A stretch of DNA of 64,000 nt from Sphingomonas xinjiangensis. GTDB taxonomy: Bacteria; Pseudomonadota; Alphaproteobacteria; Sphingomonadales; Sphingomonadaceae. A program made the position numbers and the translations under genes. Below are positions 35,407-44,869 of the stretch, in pieces; within the stretch, counting starts at the first letter, position 1; each line of letters opens with the position of its first letter. The stretch is taken from contig NZ_JACIJF010000013.1 in the NCBI RefSeq assembly GCF_014199255.1, forward strand, positions 1 to 64,000, given 5' to 3'. The notes beneath the pieces were generated by a model. The model ran no database searches. It had not been told where the DNA came from and saw only the letters and a list, made by a program, of their open reading frames with translations.

Positions 35407-36732
35407 TCAGGAGAGCGGGCTGCCGATGAGGGCTCCCCTTTCTACATCGTCCTGGAACCTATCTCGCAGCAATCCGGAACGAGCGAAACCAACAAGCGCC
35501 CAAAGAAGAGAGGCGCTCTTGATTGTGAATGAACCAGTGCCGCCCACAAGAAGCCAAAAGAAGATATAGACTGCCAACCCCCACGCTAGACGCCGCTCCT
35601 CCCTAGACTCTTGCGGGCATATGAGCACAACGAAGGCAAGATATATAAGTGCACCGAACATTGTGGCCGACGCAACAAGGTACCCGTAACCGGTATCTGC
35701 TGCCCCAGACACCCTCCTGGGCGCGCCAAATAGCAGGTTATCTACTGTAAGGCTATGCAGAAACTCGTAGGTTACCCACATCCGTCCGATCACATCGTCT
35801 CCGGCCCTTCCGTTAACAAAGTTGAACAAGAGGAACGTAGCAACAATGATGCCGACGGGCATTAGGATTTGAAGATAACGGGGTAAGTGGGGAAATACGA
35901 AGAACCCACCAACAAAGCACACCCCCACCAGCGGGGCCAAGCGCGCATTGTTAGTCAATACTATCGCTAAATACAGGAGAACAAAGAAAATGAGATGTAA
36001 ACGACTCAACCTTTTCCAGAAAGCCAGCAGGTATATAGATACGACGATAGCGTAAGTGTTGATTCCGACCTGCTCAAGAAAAATAGATGAGGTTCTATGG
36101 CCAGACCAAACTCCGAAGGTAAATCGACCGTTGTAAGCGATCGTACCAATAGCGAGCCCCCGCTCCTTCAGAAACTCCGGCGGATTGATGCCTCGTGTGC
36201 TTGAGAAGTAATCCGCCGGGCGAAATAAATCAATGTACGTACTGACTGACGAGATCTCCAGAATTAGACCGCCCGCAACTAGCAGTCCGGTGCACAAAAA
36301 AGACGTCTTTATCGTCTCGAATGAGCACCTACTTCCCAAAAGAAGAAAACATCCAACGATCAGAAAATTTCGCAAAGCATCGATTGCAAACGTCTCATGA
36401 GCCAGCGACATCAGAACCGATAGAGTGGCTGAAAGGTAAAGGAACGTCAGAACAGGTATGTCACTTGTACGTAATTTGCTTCCTACCACGAACAACAAAG
36501 CAGAAGCAAGAATGCCTGTTTCTGCCAACGCAACTATACCATAGCTTATTTTGAGCCCGTGAGCGTTCGCTGCTGCTAGAAGCATGTTGTAACAGACGGC
36601 GACTATGATTAGCAAGCAGTAGCCAACCTGCACGCGCGAGTCCGGCGCCCTCACCGAGCCATGTGGTGAACTCAGACCTAGTGACTCGCGATATCGTCGA
36701 GGGCTCTTAGGATTATTTATACGCTCGGCCAT
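35407..36732 (-). CDS. GumE/Wzy-like polysaccharide polymerase
   Basis: A roughly 441-residue integral membrane protein with about ten to twelve hydrophobic helices. A large periplasmic loop lies near the middle ('DLFRPADYFSSTRGINPPEF' onward). 'LVGGTGSFTIKSASLLWALV' near the C terminus is typical of Wzy-type polymerases. Position next to the GumH-like gene and topology suggest the GumE role, polymerising flipped repeat units in the periplasm. Wzy proteins share little sequence, so the call rests on topology and context. The start is uncertain (ATG 36732 or GTG 36762). Confidence 0.72.
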   Translation of the reverse strand: MAERINNPKSPRRYRESLGLSSPHGSVRAPDSRVQVGYCLLIIVAVCYNMLLAAANAHGLKISYGIVALAETGILASALLFVVGSKLRTSDIPVLTFLYLSATLSVLMSLAHETFAIDALRNFLIVGCFLLLGSRCSFETIKTSFLCTGLLVAGGLILEISSVSTYIDLFRPADYFSSTRGINPPEFLKERGLAIGTIAYNGRFTFGVWSGHRTSSIFLEQVGINTYAIVVSIYLLAFWKRLSRLHLIFFVLLYLAIVLTNNARLAPLVGVCFVGGFFVFPHLPRYLQILMPVGIIVATFLLFNFVNGRAGDDVIGRMWVTYEFLHSLTVDNLLFGAPRRVSGAADTGYGYLVASATMFGALIYLAFVVLICPQESREERRLAWGLAVYIFFWLLVGGTGSFTIKSASLLWALVGFARSGLLRDRFQDDVERGALIGSPLS

Positions 36733-36836
36733 GCCTTGAGTCGTCGCCTCTAATTGTGCCACACTGGCGAGTTCACCCGCAAATTTGTAATGTGCATTAG
36801 TCCCGGTCGGCTGAACAAGCCAAATACACGACCTCG

Positions 36837-37946
36837 CTACCCGTTTTTAGACATTATTTTGGCATATTCGTAGGCGAACCGCGACGCAACGCTCTCCCAG
36901 CTGAATGGCATACTGGCCTGAATTGCCTTTTCTCTCATTTTTGAAAAGCTTCGAGTGACATCTTCATGCAAGTCTCGAATCAATTGCGCAGCCTCGGACG
37001 GCTTTGACATGTTCGCGATAGAACCCACTCCTGCGTTTGAAATCACCTTCTGAAATGGGGGTATATCGTTCAAGATTGGGATCAGGCCAGCCGACAAGCC
37101 TTCCACGGCGGTCAAGCCAAACCCTTCGTAGCGAGAGGCGGACGTGAGGTAGGTTGCGCGAGCGATCAAGCTCCTGATCTCACTTTCGTTCAAACCGACG
37201 TGAACTTGCACTCGGTCCGCTACTCCGTGCGCCTCGGCCATAACGCGCAACTCGTCACCAGTGAGGTCTGAGTTTTGGCCGGCGACGATCAGGCGCCAGG
37301 GAGCTCCTAAAGAAGATACGATAGCAATTAGGTCCGGTAAAGCTTTGTTGGATGAAAAACGGCCGAGTGCGAGGAGGCTTGTAGTCGGTGTTGAAGAAGC
37401 GCAATTGTGCCATTTGCCGACATCGACGCCGTTCTCGATAGACACGGTGTTGTTCGGCGCCACCTTTTGGAACATTGCGGCGTCATTATCGCTCGAGCCT
37501 ATGATAGTTTCGTAGGACCGCGATGATGCTCGAGTTATAGTGTTGAAGTACGCCTTCTTCAAGTGGTTGGCGAAAGTGGTATGAAAGAATCCCCCGTGAG
37601 TGGAGGCCACTAAGTGCTTCCCGTGAATTCGCCGGGTCGAGGCCAAATAGTCGAAGAAGAAATCTACTCCATGAACATGAACGATATCCGCGCCCTTCAA
37701 TGTCGCGAGAACCCGCGGCGCAATCGGGTAGCGCGAAGATCCGAAGTAAGGTATTCTTGTTACGGGAAAGCCATTGATTTCGGAATTGGCCTCCAGCCTA
37801 GTTTTATGATCTTGGAAGTTTCTATTGAGAGTAACGACGGACCCTTGGACGCCCTGTGCGCGGAGGGCGTCGATAAGACTAGCGACGGTGTTCTCCAGTC
37901 CTCCGATGACAGGGTGATATTGCCGCACAACGTGTCTTACATGCAT
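36837..37946 (-). CDS. gumH: GumH-like alpha-mannosyltransferase (GT4)
   Basis: A 369-residue GT4 retaining glycosyltransferase that follows Xanthomonas GumH from end to end. Shared blocks are 'VRHVVRQYHPVIGGLENTV', 'GSSRYPIAPRVL', 'ADIVHVHGVDFFFDYLAST', 'STHGGFFHTTFANHLKKAYF', 'SIENGVDVGKW', 'SRYEGFGLTAVEGLSAGLIP' and 'ILNDIPPFQ'. The EGFGLTAVEG box holds the E-x7-E motif. GumH adds mannose from GDP-mannose to the cellobiose-lipid carrier at the cytoplasmic face. It probably uses GDP-mannose from ManC and acts just before the GumK-like enzyme. Confidence 0.88.
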   Translation of the reverse strand: MHVRHVVRQYHPVIGGLENTVASLIDALRAQGVQGSVVTLNRNFQDHKTRLEANSEINGFPVTRIPYFGSSRYPIAPRVLATLKGADIVHVHGVDFFFDYLASTRRIHGKHLVASTHGGFFHTTFANHLKKAYFNTITRASSRSYETIIGSSDNDAAMFQKVAPNNTVSIENGVDVGKWHNCASSTPTTSLLALGRFSSNKALPDLIAIVSSLGAPWRLIVAGQNSDLTGDELRVMAEAHGVADRVQVHVGLNESEIRSLIARATYLTSASRYEGFGLTAVEGLSAGLIPILNDIPPFQKVISNAGVGSIANMSKPSEAAQLIRDLHEDVTRSFSKMREKAIQASMPFSWESVASRFAYEYAKIMSKNG

Positions 37947-38389
37947 GCGCTACGTTGCTCCAGTTTGATGCCGAAGCGCTTGGCTGAACGGAGTGGAGGT
38001 GTCAAAGCGATTGTATCGTGCCTCTTGTCCCAAAGCCCGATCGTTGCGCATGGCTCCCGCAATCGCAGTCGAGTTTGACGTCCCCCAATATCGGTGCTAC
38101 TCACCGATCGTTTCGCACTGATTAGTCGATATAAACATGCGGTAAGTCGCCCGACCAAGACAAGGCGGCGAAGGCATGGAGCCGCATGCTAACAGTGGCG
38201 CGGCCAGTATCACGTAGCGAACTAGCGACTTCAGGTTCTATGCCGGACCGGCAGGGCGGCCTTTGGATTCGCTGGATACGCAGCTACCGGTCTGCGGGCC
38301 CGGCTTCGATGTTTTGCGGGCGAGAGGATACAGGCTGTGCATCGTAAAGTAGCGCCCCTCACGGAACCGTTCGGGCCTGACAGCGCCGC
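37947..38389. other. 443-base stretch, no gene seen
   Basis: No supported coding sequence. It probably contains the promoter of the leftward gumH-gumE pair. Confidence 0.3.
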
Positions 38390-38520
38390 CAAAGTGTCCG
38401 AAACAAGGTCGAGATGCCGGTGCTCACCCCGTGCCTAGCCAGCATCGTACGCAGTTTCGCCAGGGTGAGGTCGGATTCCCGCTCGATCGCAGCGTGGATG
38501 AGGCCGCATGTTCGTCGATC
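38390..38520 (-). pseudogene. IS630-like transposase, N-terminal fragment
   Basis: Minus-strand reading gives 'LIHAAIERESDLTLAKLRTM' and 'LARHGVSTGISTLFRTLWRR', which matches the helix-turn-helix linker of IS630-type transposases (LTLxEIRxxLAxxGVxVSxSTLWRxF). No catalytic part remains. Confidence 0.5.
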
Positions 38521-38988
38521 TTGGTCGAGCATGCCGAAGCGACAGCTGACGCCAGCAGATAGCGCTCGCAGTACTCACTCTAAACTGTTCGCCCGCCGCC
38601 CGGCACGCCCCCGCCCCTCAAGAGCGGTAACCACACAGTCCGGAAGATCACGTGACAAGGCTCGATCGATCCCAGCCGGCCTCCTTCGCCAGCAGGAAGG
38701 CTGAATTGGGAAACCCGGGGGATCATCAACGGTTCAGATCGGCCGAGAACCGCTACAAGCGATCCCATAGCTATATGTGGAACGATGTGATACGGTTTTT
38801 CCAACCACGCCAGCGCCTGGATAGGCCCCGAGCCTGCGGGGGTGGCCAGTCTATGCGTGTAGAGTTGTTTCGGCGTGGGTACCGTCTGTCACATATTAAT
38901 CTTTGGCGTTGAGGTTGATGCGTAAGATCGAGTTCCGAGCTCCACCATTTGATCTCGCTGATCATATCCGCTTCATTGGAGGCGCTTA
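38521..38988. other. 468-base stretch, probable flippase promoter region
   Basis: No supported coding frame. The part near 38880-38980 is AT-rich and precedes the flippase, so promoter elements are likely but not assignable. Confidence 0.3.
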
Positions 38989-40488
38989 GTGGATATCGAA
39001 GAAGCCAAGAGGCGGTCTCGGCGTGGACCGATCTTCCTCATCGCTCGGCGATTATTCGCGATTAGTATCACGCTACTATCAACCGTAACGATCGCCCGCC
39101 TCGTATCTCCGCGCGAGTACGGCCTAGCAAATATGTCGCTCGTTCTGGTGAGTTTCGGAGCCATCTTTCGAGATTTCGGGCTTACGAATGCAATACTCCG
39201 TAAGGGAACAATCACTGAATCAGAGATGAGCCTCGTTTTCTGGTTCAATGCTGTGATGACCGTCGCCGTGACCGTCGCACTCGCGGCCTCAGCACCATGG
39301 ATCGCTCTATTTTATAATGAACCTGTAGTCTCCAAGATAATCTTAGTGTCTTTAGCGGGATTCGTGATCAGTGGATTATCACTCCAGCACCGGGCGCTTC
39401 TGAATCGCGAGCTCAGGTTCAGCTACATCGCTGCAATCGACTCCGTCGGGCAACTGGGAGGCTTCCTAGTTACCTTGGTACTTGCCTTGCATTGGCACAG
39501 TGTTTGGGCTATCGTGTACGGAACGCTGGTTCAGACGGTGCTTGGTTCCGTCGGCAGTGTGCTCGCTGCTAAGTGGTGGCCAAGCAGACCGCAACGTACC
39601 GAAGAATTAGGCGAGTTATTGCGGTTCGGCGCGAACGCCTCTGTTTTTTCGATTTCTATCTTTGCTGCGCAAAATGCCGCGGCCCTGCTGATTGGACGAT
39701 TCCTTGGCGCGGCGTCTCTAGGGCAGTACAATCGCGCACAGCAGCTTTTTCAGCTTCCTATCACGAACCTAATTGAACCCATAGCTCAAGCGACCATGCC
39801 CCTATTGACCCGCCTTCGCCAGTATCCCGCCGAATATCGCGCCGCTTACTTGGGACTCACGAGGAAATTAAACACCTTTTTGATGCCAATGTCGGTTATC
39901 CTTTTTTTTGTTGGCCCCTACTTGGTGAACATCGTACTGGGTTTTCAATGGGCTGAGGCCGGCCTCGTATTTGCCGCACTTGCTCCAGCATTTGCAGGGA
40001 TGGGTGCCGCTTACGCGATCGGCGATCTATTCATCACCCAGAACCGATCTGCCGAACTCAGAACGCTGGGGCTCGTGGAGTTGGTGATCCGCGTCGGTGC
40101 GATAGTTGCTGGTATGAGCTTTGGAGTTGTTGCGACAGCCTGGTCCTTTTCCTGCTCCACCCTTCTAGTAGCCGTTATTCGCCTCACCGTCGCCGGTCGA
40201 AAGGGACCAGTAGGAGTTGGTGATCAGTTGAGCGCGATCGTACCCGGGATTCCATTGGCATGCGGCGCAGCAGTTGGCTCATTACTCGGTCTGTGGCTCA
40301 CCGATCATATGTATCTTGAGGACCCTTTCTCTTCGCTTGCAATAATCTCGGCTTCTGGTAGCGGCTTGGCGGTTGTTGCGGGCACAGCCTTTGCAACTTC
40401 TCGGCGTGCAATGATGGAGGTGGTCCACGCATTTGGCTTCATTGCAATCGCGCGAAAGTCACTTAGCTTCTTCGGGAGATCAGCTTAA
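38989..40488 (+). CDS. Wzx/GumJ-type polysaccharide flippase
   Basis: A 499-residue MOP-superfamily exporter with GGAGG six bases before the GTG start. It has about twelve to fourteen hydrophobic helices. WzxC-type features include 'VTIARLVSPREYGLANMSLV', 'FRDFGLTNAILRKG', 'LQHRALLNRELRFSYIAAID' and 'LGQYNRAQQLFQLPITNLIE'. It would flip the lipid-linked repeat unit across the inner membrane. It lies between gum-like genes but in the opposite direction. Confidence 0.9.
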   Translation: MDIEEAKRRSRRGPIFLIARRLFAISITLLSTVTIARLVSPREYGLANMSLVLVSFGAIFRDFGLTNAILRKGTITESEMSLVFWFNAVMTVAVTVALAASAPWIALFYNEPVVSKIILVSLAGFVISGLSLQHRALLNRELRFSYIAAIDSVGQLGGFLVTLVLALHWHSVWAIVYGTLVQTVLGSVGSVLAAKWWPSRPQRTEELGELLRFGANASVFSISIFAAQNAAALLIGRFLGAASLGQYNRAQQLFQLPITNLIEPIAQATMPLLTRLRQYPAEYRAAYLGLTRKLNTFLMPMSVILFFVGPYLVNIVLGFQWAEAGLVFAALAPAFAGMGAAYAIGDLFITQNRSAELRTLGLVELVIRVGAIVAGMSFGVVATAWSFSCSTLLVAVIRLTVAGRKGPVGVGDQLSAIVPGIPLACGAAVGSLLGLWLTDHMYLEDPFSSLAIISASGSGLAVVAGTAFATSRRAMMEVVHAFGFIAIARKSLSFFGRSA

Positions 40489-40534
40489 AATTAGGACCAT
40501 CGGTGGGCGCATCGCGATCCGATTCAGGCTCTGC

Positions 40535-40745
40535 GACGAGATCTGGGTGGGCGGCCGGTACTGGCTGACGGCCGAGCAGATGGAGCGCGTGCGAACGTTT
40601 CCAAGAGCACGGCAAGCCCCGAGTTGATGACCGCCGAGCATTGAGCGAAATCGTTTTCGTGAACCAAAATGGGCTGCGGTGGCGCGGCGCGCCCGAGGAT
40701 TATGGCCCGCAAAAGACGCTGTACAACCGGCGGATGCGCTGGGGC
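40535..40745 (+). pseudogene. IS5/IS427-type transposase, N-terminal fragment
   Basis: The pieces 'YWLTAEQMERV' and, in another frame, 'IVFVNQNGLRWRGAPEDYGP' and 'KTLYNRRMRWG' match the start of IS427-group transposases. Homology ends at about 40745, where an IS630 remnant begins without a gap. Confidence 0.62.
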
Positions 40746-41215
40746 GTGCGCGCCGCACCCATAGCTATGTTCGACACGGTACGACCTCGCTGTTTGCCGC
40801 GCTCGACATTGCCTCGGGCTTCGTGATTGGCAAATGCTACAAGCAGCGCCGCGCTGCTGAGTTTCTCGATGTCCTCAAGCAGATCGATGCTCAGGTGCCC
40901 CCCGACCTCGACGTCCACACCATCATGGATGACTACGCAACCCACAAAACCGCGCTGGCGCGGGCATGACTCGCGCGCCGACGGCACTATCATGTCCACT
41001 TCACGCCAACCGGGGCATCGTGGATCAACCAGGTAGAGCGCTCGATCGCCGAACTCACCCGCAAGCAGCTCCAGCGCGGCGTCCACACCTCCACCACGCA
41101 GCTCGAGCAGGACATCCGCTCCTTCATCGAGCGGCACAACGAGAACCCAAAACCTCACCGATGGACTAAGTCCGCCGACGAGATCCTCACCTCTGTGAAG
41201 CGCTTCTGCCAGACG
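40745..41215 (+). pseudogene. IS630-family transposase, C-terminal half
   Basis: The first frame gives 'RRTHSYVRHGTTSLFAALDI', 'GKCYKQRRAAEFLDVLKQID' and 'HTIMDDYATHKT'. After a one-base shift near 40966 it continues 'HVHFTPTGASWINQVERSIA', 'ELTRKQLQRGVHTSTTQLEQ' and 'KPHRWTKSADEILTSVKRFC', the normal C-terminal end. The N-terminal part is missing and replaced by the IS427-type fragment. Confidence 0.75.
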
Positions 41216-41284
41216 GCAGAACGCAGGTTATGCAGCGACACCGCCAATTGCCACCCCCTGCCGCCCGTCCGGACTAGACAATTG

Positions 41285-42040
41285 GGCCTCGAGTGCAGTT
41301 CGAATGCGCGTTGCCGGCAGCATCTAGATCGCTGATCACGTGCAGCGCGTCCCAACGGCCTTCGTTGTTTCGCTCCCGTGCTGATCGGCACCACCGCCAC
41401 CCGCGCTGCCCTCTCCATGACTACGTACGCGATGAACTTGTCAGGGGAAACGCTTGGACGTCGAGAAGAGTGCGCTCGCACGCGCACGGGGGCATTGCTC
41501 ATCGCCAATTGGCACGTGTCCAGCGTCGTGGGCGCGTGCGTCGCCAGCGACGGGATAATCGCCTGCCCCCAGCATGCCTAGGCCTGATCCCGCGGCGGCT
41601 TCTCCAGAGATTTCGACGCCTTGAACGCCACCAGCGAGTACCTTGCCGGCCTTGATTCAGCTGTAACCAGTGTCAGGCTCCTCGCACGCGATCGCGAACG
41701 TGACCAGCCAGCCGGCCGCGAGCAGCGGTATCGCCGCGTTGAGTCGGCGCGCGGAAGGCGGCGACGTCGCGATGACATGATCGGAAGGCATCGCCAGCAG
41801 CGCGCTCGCGCTTTCCGCGGCGAGTGCAGCCAGTGCTTTGCACGCGTGGTACCGCCGCCATCGTCTTGAGCATCACCGTGTGGCATTTTTACTCGTCACA
41901 TCAAGCTGCCCGTCGACGAGATCGGCAAGACATACGTTCGCTACCAAGATTGGGTTCTCCAGAAATTCGCCTTCTCGCACGCATGGGATCGAGCTGAGCA
42001 CCGTCTCCTTGGCACTAGCGCCGGCATCTGCTTCCGCCGC
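41285..42040 (-). pseudogene. decayed second manC copy
   Basis: Minus-strand fragments in several frames follow the order of the intact ManC at 24779-25834. They are 'FLENPILVANVCLADLVDGQ' (as FADPIVVANAFHADLVEEQ), 'AMPSDHVIATS', 'AAGWLVTFAIACEEPDTGYS', 'IAYVVMERAARVAVVPIST' and 'RWDALHVISDLDAAGN'. There are at least two stops and several frameshifts. The N-terminal nucleotide-binding signature is no longer readable. This is an old, inactive GDP-mannose pyrophosphorylase gene. Confidence 0.78.
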
Positions 42041-42526
42041 TCCGGCGGTTACATCAGCCAAGATAACGTTCCGCTCAGTCGGATCAATAAATAGCGACTT
42101 CAAGGTCGAAAGTGGCTGGACTTGTATCCAGTCAGATCGGCACCGGCGTTTGCGCCCGTATTCGCAAGCCCCTCCGGAGGTACGGGTAACAGTGCCGGAG
42201 GCGTACGCCAGCTCACACCAACTGGCGTTGCTGACAGTGGCGAGCAGCCGGCAAGGAACGGACTCTTCTCTGCCGCTGATTCGACAACGCTTCCTTGTAT
42301 GCGGCGGTCAGCCTGGTGGGCGACCAGCAGCTTCGGCGAGGCAAAGCGGTTCGACAGCAAGTGGCGAGTCTCGGGCGGTCCGCATTGACTCCATCAGGGA
42401 AAAATCCAGACCAACCAAGCGGCATTGGGGAGCGGCCTCACAGGGGAACGGTGCTCTGCAGCTCAACCGTTGACCGCTTCGTCCGGCGTACATGCGGGCC
42501 CGAATAGCAGTAGCTTGTGGGGCTGC

Positions 42527-43279
42527 ATGAATAGGCTTGTCGCGTTTGACATGGATGGAACATTAGCGATGGCGAAGCAGCGCCTTGACGTTGACGTGGC
42601 CGGACGCCTTTCAATAAATCGCTGACGGTCGCGAAGGTAGCCGTCATATCGGGCGGCGACTGGCCACAGTTCGAGAAGCAGGTCATGTCGCAGATGCCAG
42701 CCGACGCTCAGTTCGAGAGGCTGTTCATCATGCCAACCACCGGCACCAAGATGTACCGTCACAACGACGCTAGGTGGCAGGCGGTCTACACCGACCTCTT
42801 CGCTGACGAGGAAAAGGCGCTCATCATCGCCGCCTTTCACGCTTCCCTAGGACGCTACTGGGTTCAAGCCAGAACAGACCTGGGGCGAGCTGATCGAGGA
42901 TCGCGGCAGCCCGATTACCTTCTCCGCGCTTGGCCAGGAGGCACCGGTCGAGGCCAAGGATTCTTGGGATCCTGATTTCGCCAAGCGCAAGGTGATCCAG
43001 GCCAATCTAAAGCAGCGCCTCCCTCGGTTCGCGATCGCACTTGGCGGCGCGAGTTCAGCCGATATCACCCGCGAGGGCGTTAACAAGGCCACGGGCCTGC
43101 AGAAGCTTGCCGCCCACACCGGTATCACAACCGCTGACATGATATTCATTGGCGATGCCATCTTTCCAGGTGGCAACGACTATCCGCCGTTCGAAGCAGG
43201 CATAGATTGCGTTAAGGTCGAAACGATCGACGACACACGTAGCGCGATCGACACGATCGTGATCTGCCTTAAAGGTTGA
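42527..43279 (+). pseudogene. HAD-IIB / phosphomannomutase-like gene, frameshifted
   Basis: It begins 'MNRLVAFDMDGTLAMAKQRL' with the HAD motif DxDGT. It shifts near 42615 to 'VAKVAVISGGDWPQFEKQVM' and 'RLFIMPTTGTKMYRH', then shifts again near 42845. Near 42965 it shifts to 'WDPDFAKRKVIQANLKQRLP', 'DITREGVNKATGLQKLAAHT' and 'MIFIGDAIFPGGNDYPPFEA'. Each part is well conserved, so decay looks recent. The family resembles eukaryotic-type phosphomannomutases, which would supply mannose-1-phosphate to ManC; exact substrate is inferred. Confidence 0.75.
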
Positions 43280-43751
43280 TGGAACGCGGCTTTCGGCCCA
43301 ATCCCGAAGAAAGATCATCTTCGACGATGCAGTTTGCTCGAAAACCACTTAGTGCCGTTCGGCGTCTTATGCGAAAATCTACGTCACGGACGCAGAGTTA
43401 GTGTCGCAGTCTCCCGGAAGGCGCTGGCAGCGGACCGGCATAGTGGGTGCGAAGGCCATCCAGTCGCTCTGTGCCCCTTGAGTTCACTTCAGCCGCAACT
43501 CGCGGCTCAAGAGCGGCGTAGTGGGCTCTATGATCAGCGCGAAGAAGAAGTACTACTCGACAAGCTTTTTCGCGCATCTGATACGGAGAGTTGCAAGGCG
43601 CTCGCTGGAAGTGCCAACTAAGCGGCGTTATGACGCTGCAGCGCGAAGTTCCCGTTTTGACATTGTGGTTCTACGGTTTATGGCGACAGCGCTCTAGCTG
43701 GGCGCCTGTCGGATTGTGTGGATGGTGGGCCCGCAACAACAGGAGGGCTTA
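43280..43751. other. 472-base stretch, no gene seen
   Basis: A 95-codon plus-strand frame at 43334-43621 has no recognisable features or ribosome-binding site. The promoter of the pyruvyl transferase gene probably lies here. Confidence 0.3.
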
Positions 43752-44675
43752 TTGCGGCTTTCATACTACGAAGATCCAAAGGGAAACTTCGGCGACGATC
43801 TGAACGAGTGGCTTTGGGATCGGGCTGCGCCAGGCTTCGTTAATGATGACCCCTCCTGTCATTTGATCGGCATCGGAACCCTCCTAGGCTCTTGGTTTGA
43901 AAAGGCTTTGCCGGCACAGGCGTTGAAGGTGGTTATCGGAACTGGATCCGGTGGCAAAGGAGCACTCGTCGACCTAAGCAACAACTGGAAGTTATATGGT
44001 GTCAGAGGGCCGCTCACAGCGGCCTACTACCGTTTGGCCCCAAATCTCATTACTGCAGATCCTGCGGTTCTTATCAACGAGTTTAGCGAATTATTTCAAA
44101 CTACCGGCAGAGACGGCGTCGGTTTTATGCCGCACGTATGGAGCGCTCGAGAGTGGGATTGGCAAACTCACTGCCAACGCTTAGGCATTACCTATATAGA
44201 TCCCCATGCTGACTCATTAAAGACTATATCTTCAATAGGAAAACTAAACAAAGTCATCACCGAGGCGATGCATGGTGCCATCGTCGCGGATGCGCTACGC
44301 GTGCCTTGGGTCGCCGTGAGCATATCCCGAAGGTTCGACGCTGTGAAGTGGGCTGACTGGGCGGGCGCCCTCTCGGTTGATGTCAAGTTCCATCAGATCC
44401 TTGAGCTTCGGCGTTCCCCACCTGCGTTTAGTTATTCTTCATTCAAGCGGGCCGTTAAGGCCATGGGGACGCTTGCCGGGAAACAGTTCGACACTCTTAG
44501 TTTGCCGAGGAGCACGCGTTTCGAGCAACGGGTCGCAATCACAGAGCTTCGCCGCCTCGTCACACACGCACCTGGCCAACTGAGTTCCGACGAAGATCTT
44601 CGGTCTGCGATTGCGAGAGTTAAAAACGCGCTTGATCGAGCTCGAAGCGACCAGGCCAGGGGCTTTCTAAGGTAG
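43752..44675 (+). CDS. gumL: GumL-like polysaccharide pyruvyl transferase
   Basis: A 307-residue protein of the polysaccharide pyruvyl transferase family. The TTG at 43752 was chosen because AGGAGGG lies immediately upstream with 4-5 base spacing and the protein then begins 'LRLSYYEDPKGNFGDDLNEW', exactly as GumL homologues do. Further blocks are 'LIGIGTLLGSW', 'GTGSGGKGALVDLSNNWKLY', 'GVRGPLTAAYYRL', 'DPAVLI' and 'VITEAMHGAIVADALRVPWV'. These enzymes add a 4,6-ketal pyruvate from phosphoenolpyruvate to a sugar (terminal mannose in xanthan), adding negative charge. Confidence 0.88.
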   Translation: MRLSYYEDPKGNFGDDLNEWLWDRAAPGFVNDDPSCHLIGIGTLLGSWFEKALPAQALKVVIGTGSGGKGALVDLSNNWKLYGVRGPLTAAYYRLAPNLITADPAVLINEFSELFQTTGRDGVGFMPHVWSAREWDWQTHCQRLGITYIDPHADSLKTISSIGKLNKVITEAMHGAIVADALRVPWVAVSISRRFDAVKWADWAGALSVDVKFHQILELRRSPPAFSYSSFKRAVKAMGTLAGKQFDTLSLPRSTRFEQRVAITELRRLVTHAPGQLSSDEDLRSAIARVKNALDRARSDQARGFLR

Positions 44676-44869
44676 CTGATGCAAGTGGAACAAAAGAGTT
44701 CGCAATGCTTCGCGTGACAAAATCCAACATGGTAAGACGCGGCCAAAATCGTCTTGACTTAGGTGATACCACCTGCAAGCCTTTGCGATCCGCTTGTTGG
44801 TACCAGAAGTAGCGTCACTGAGAATGCGCGCCTCTCCATCCCCACTAAGCCGAAAGCGGAAGAAAAGCC

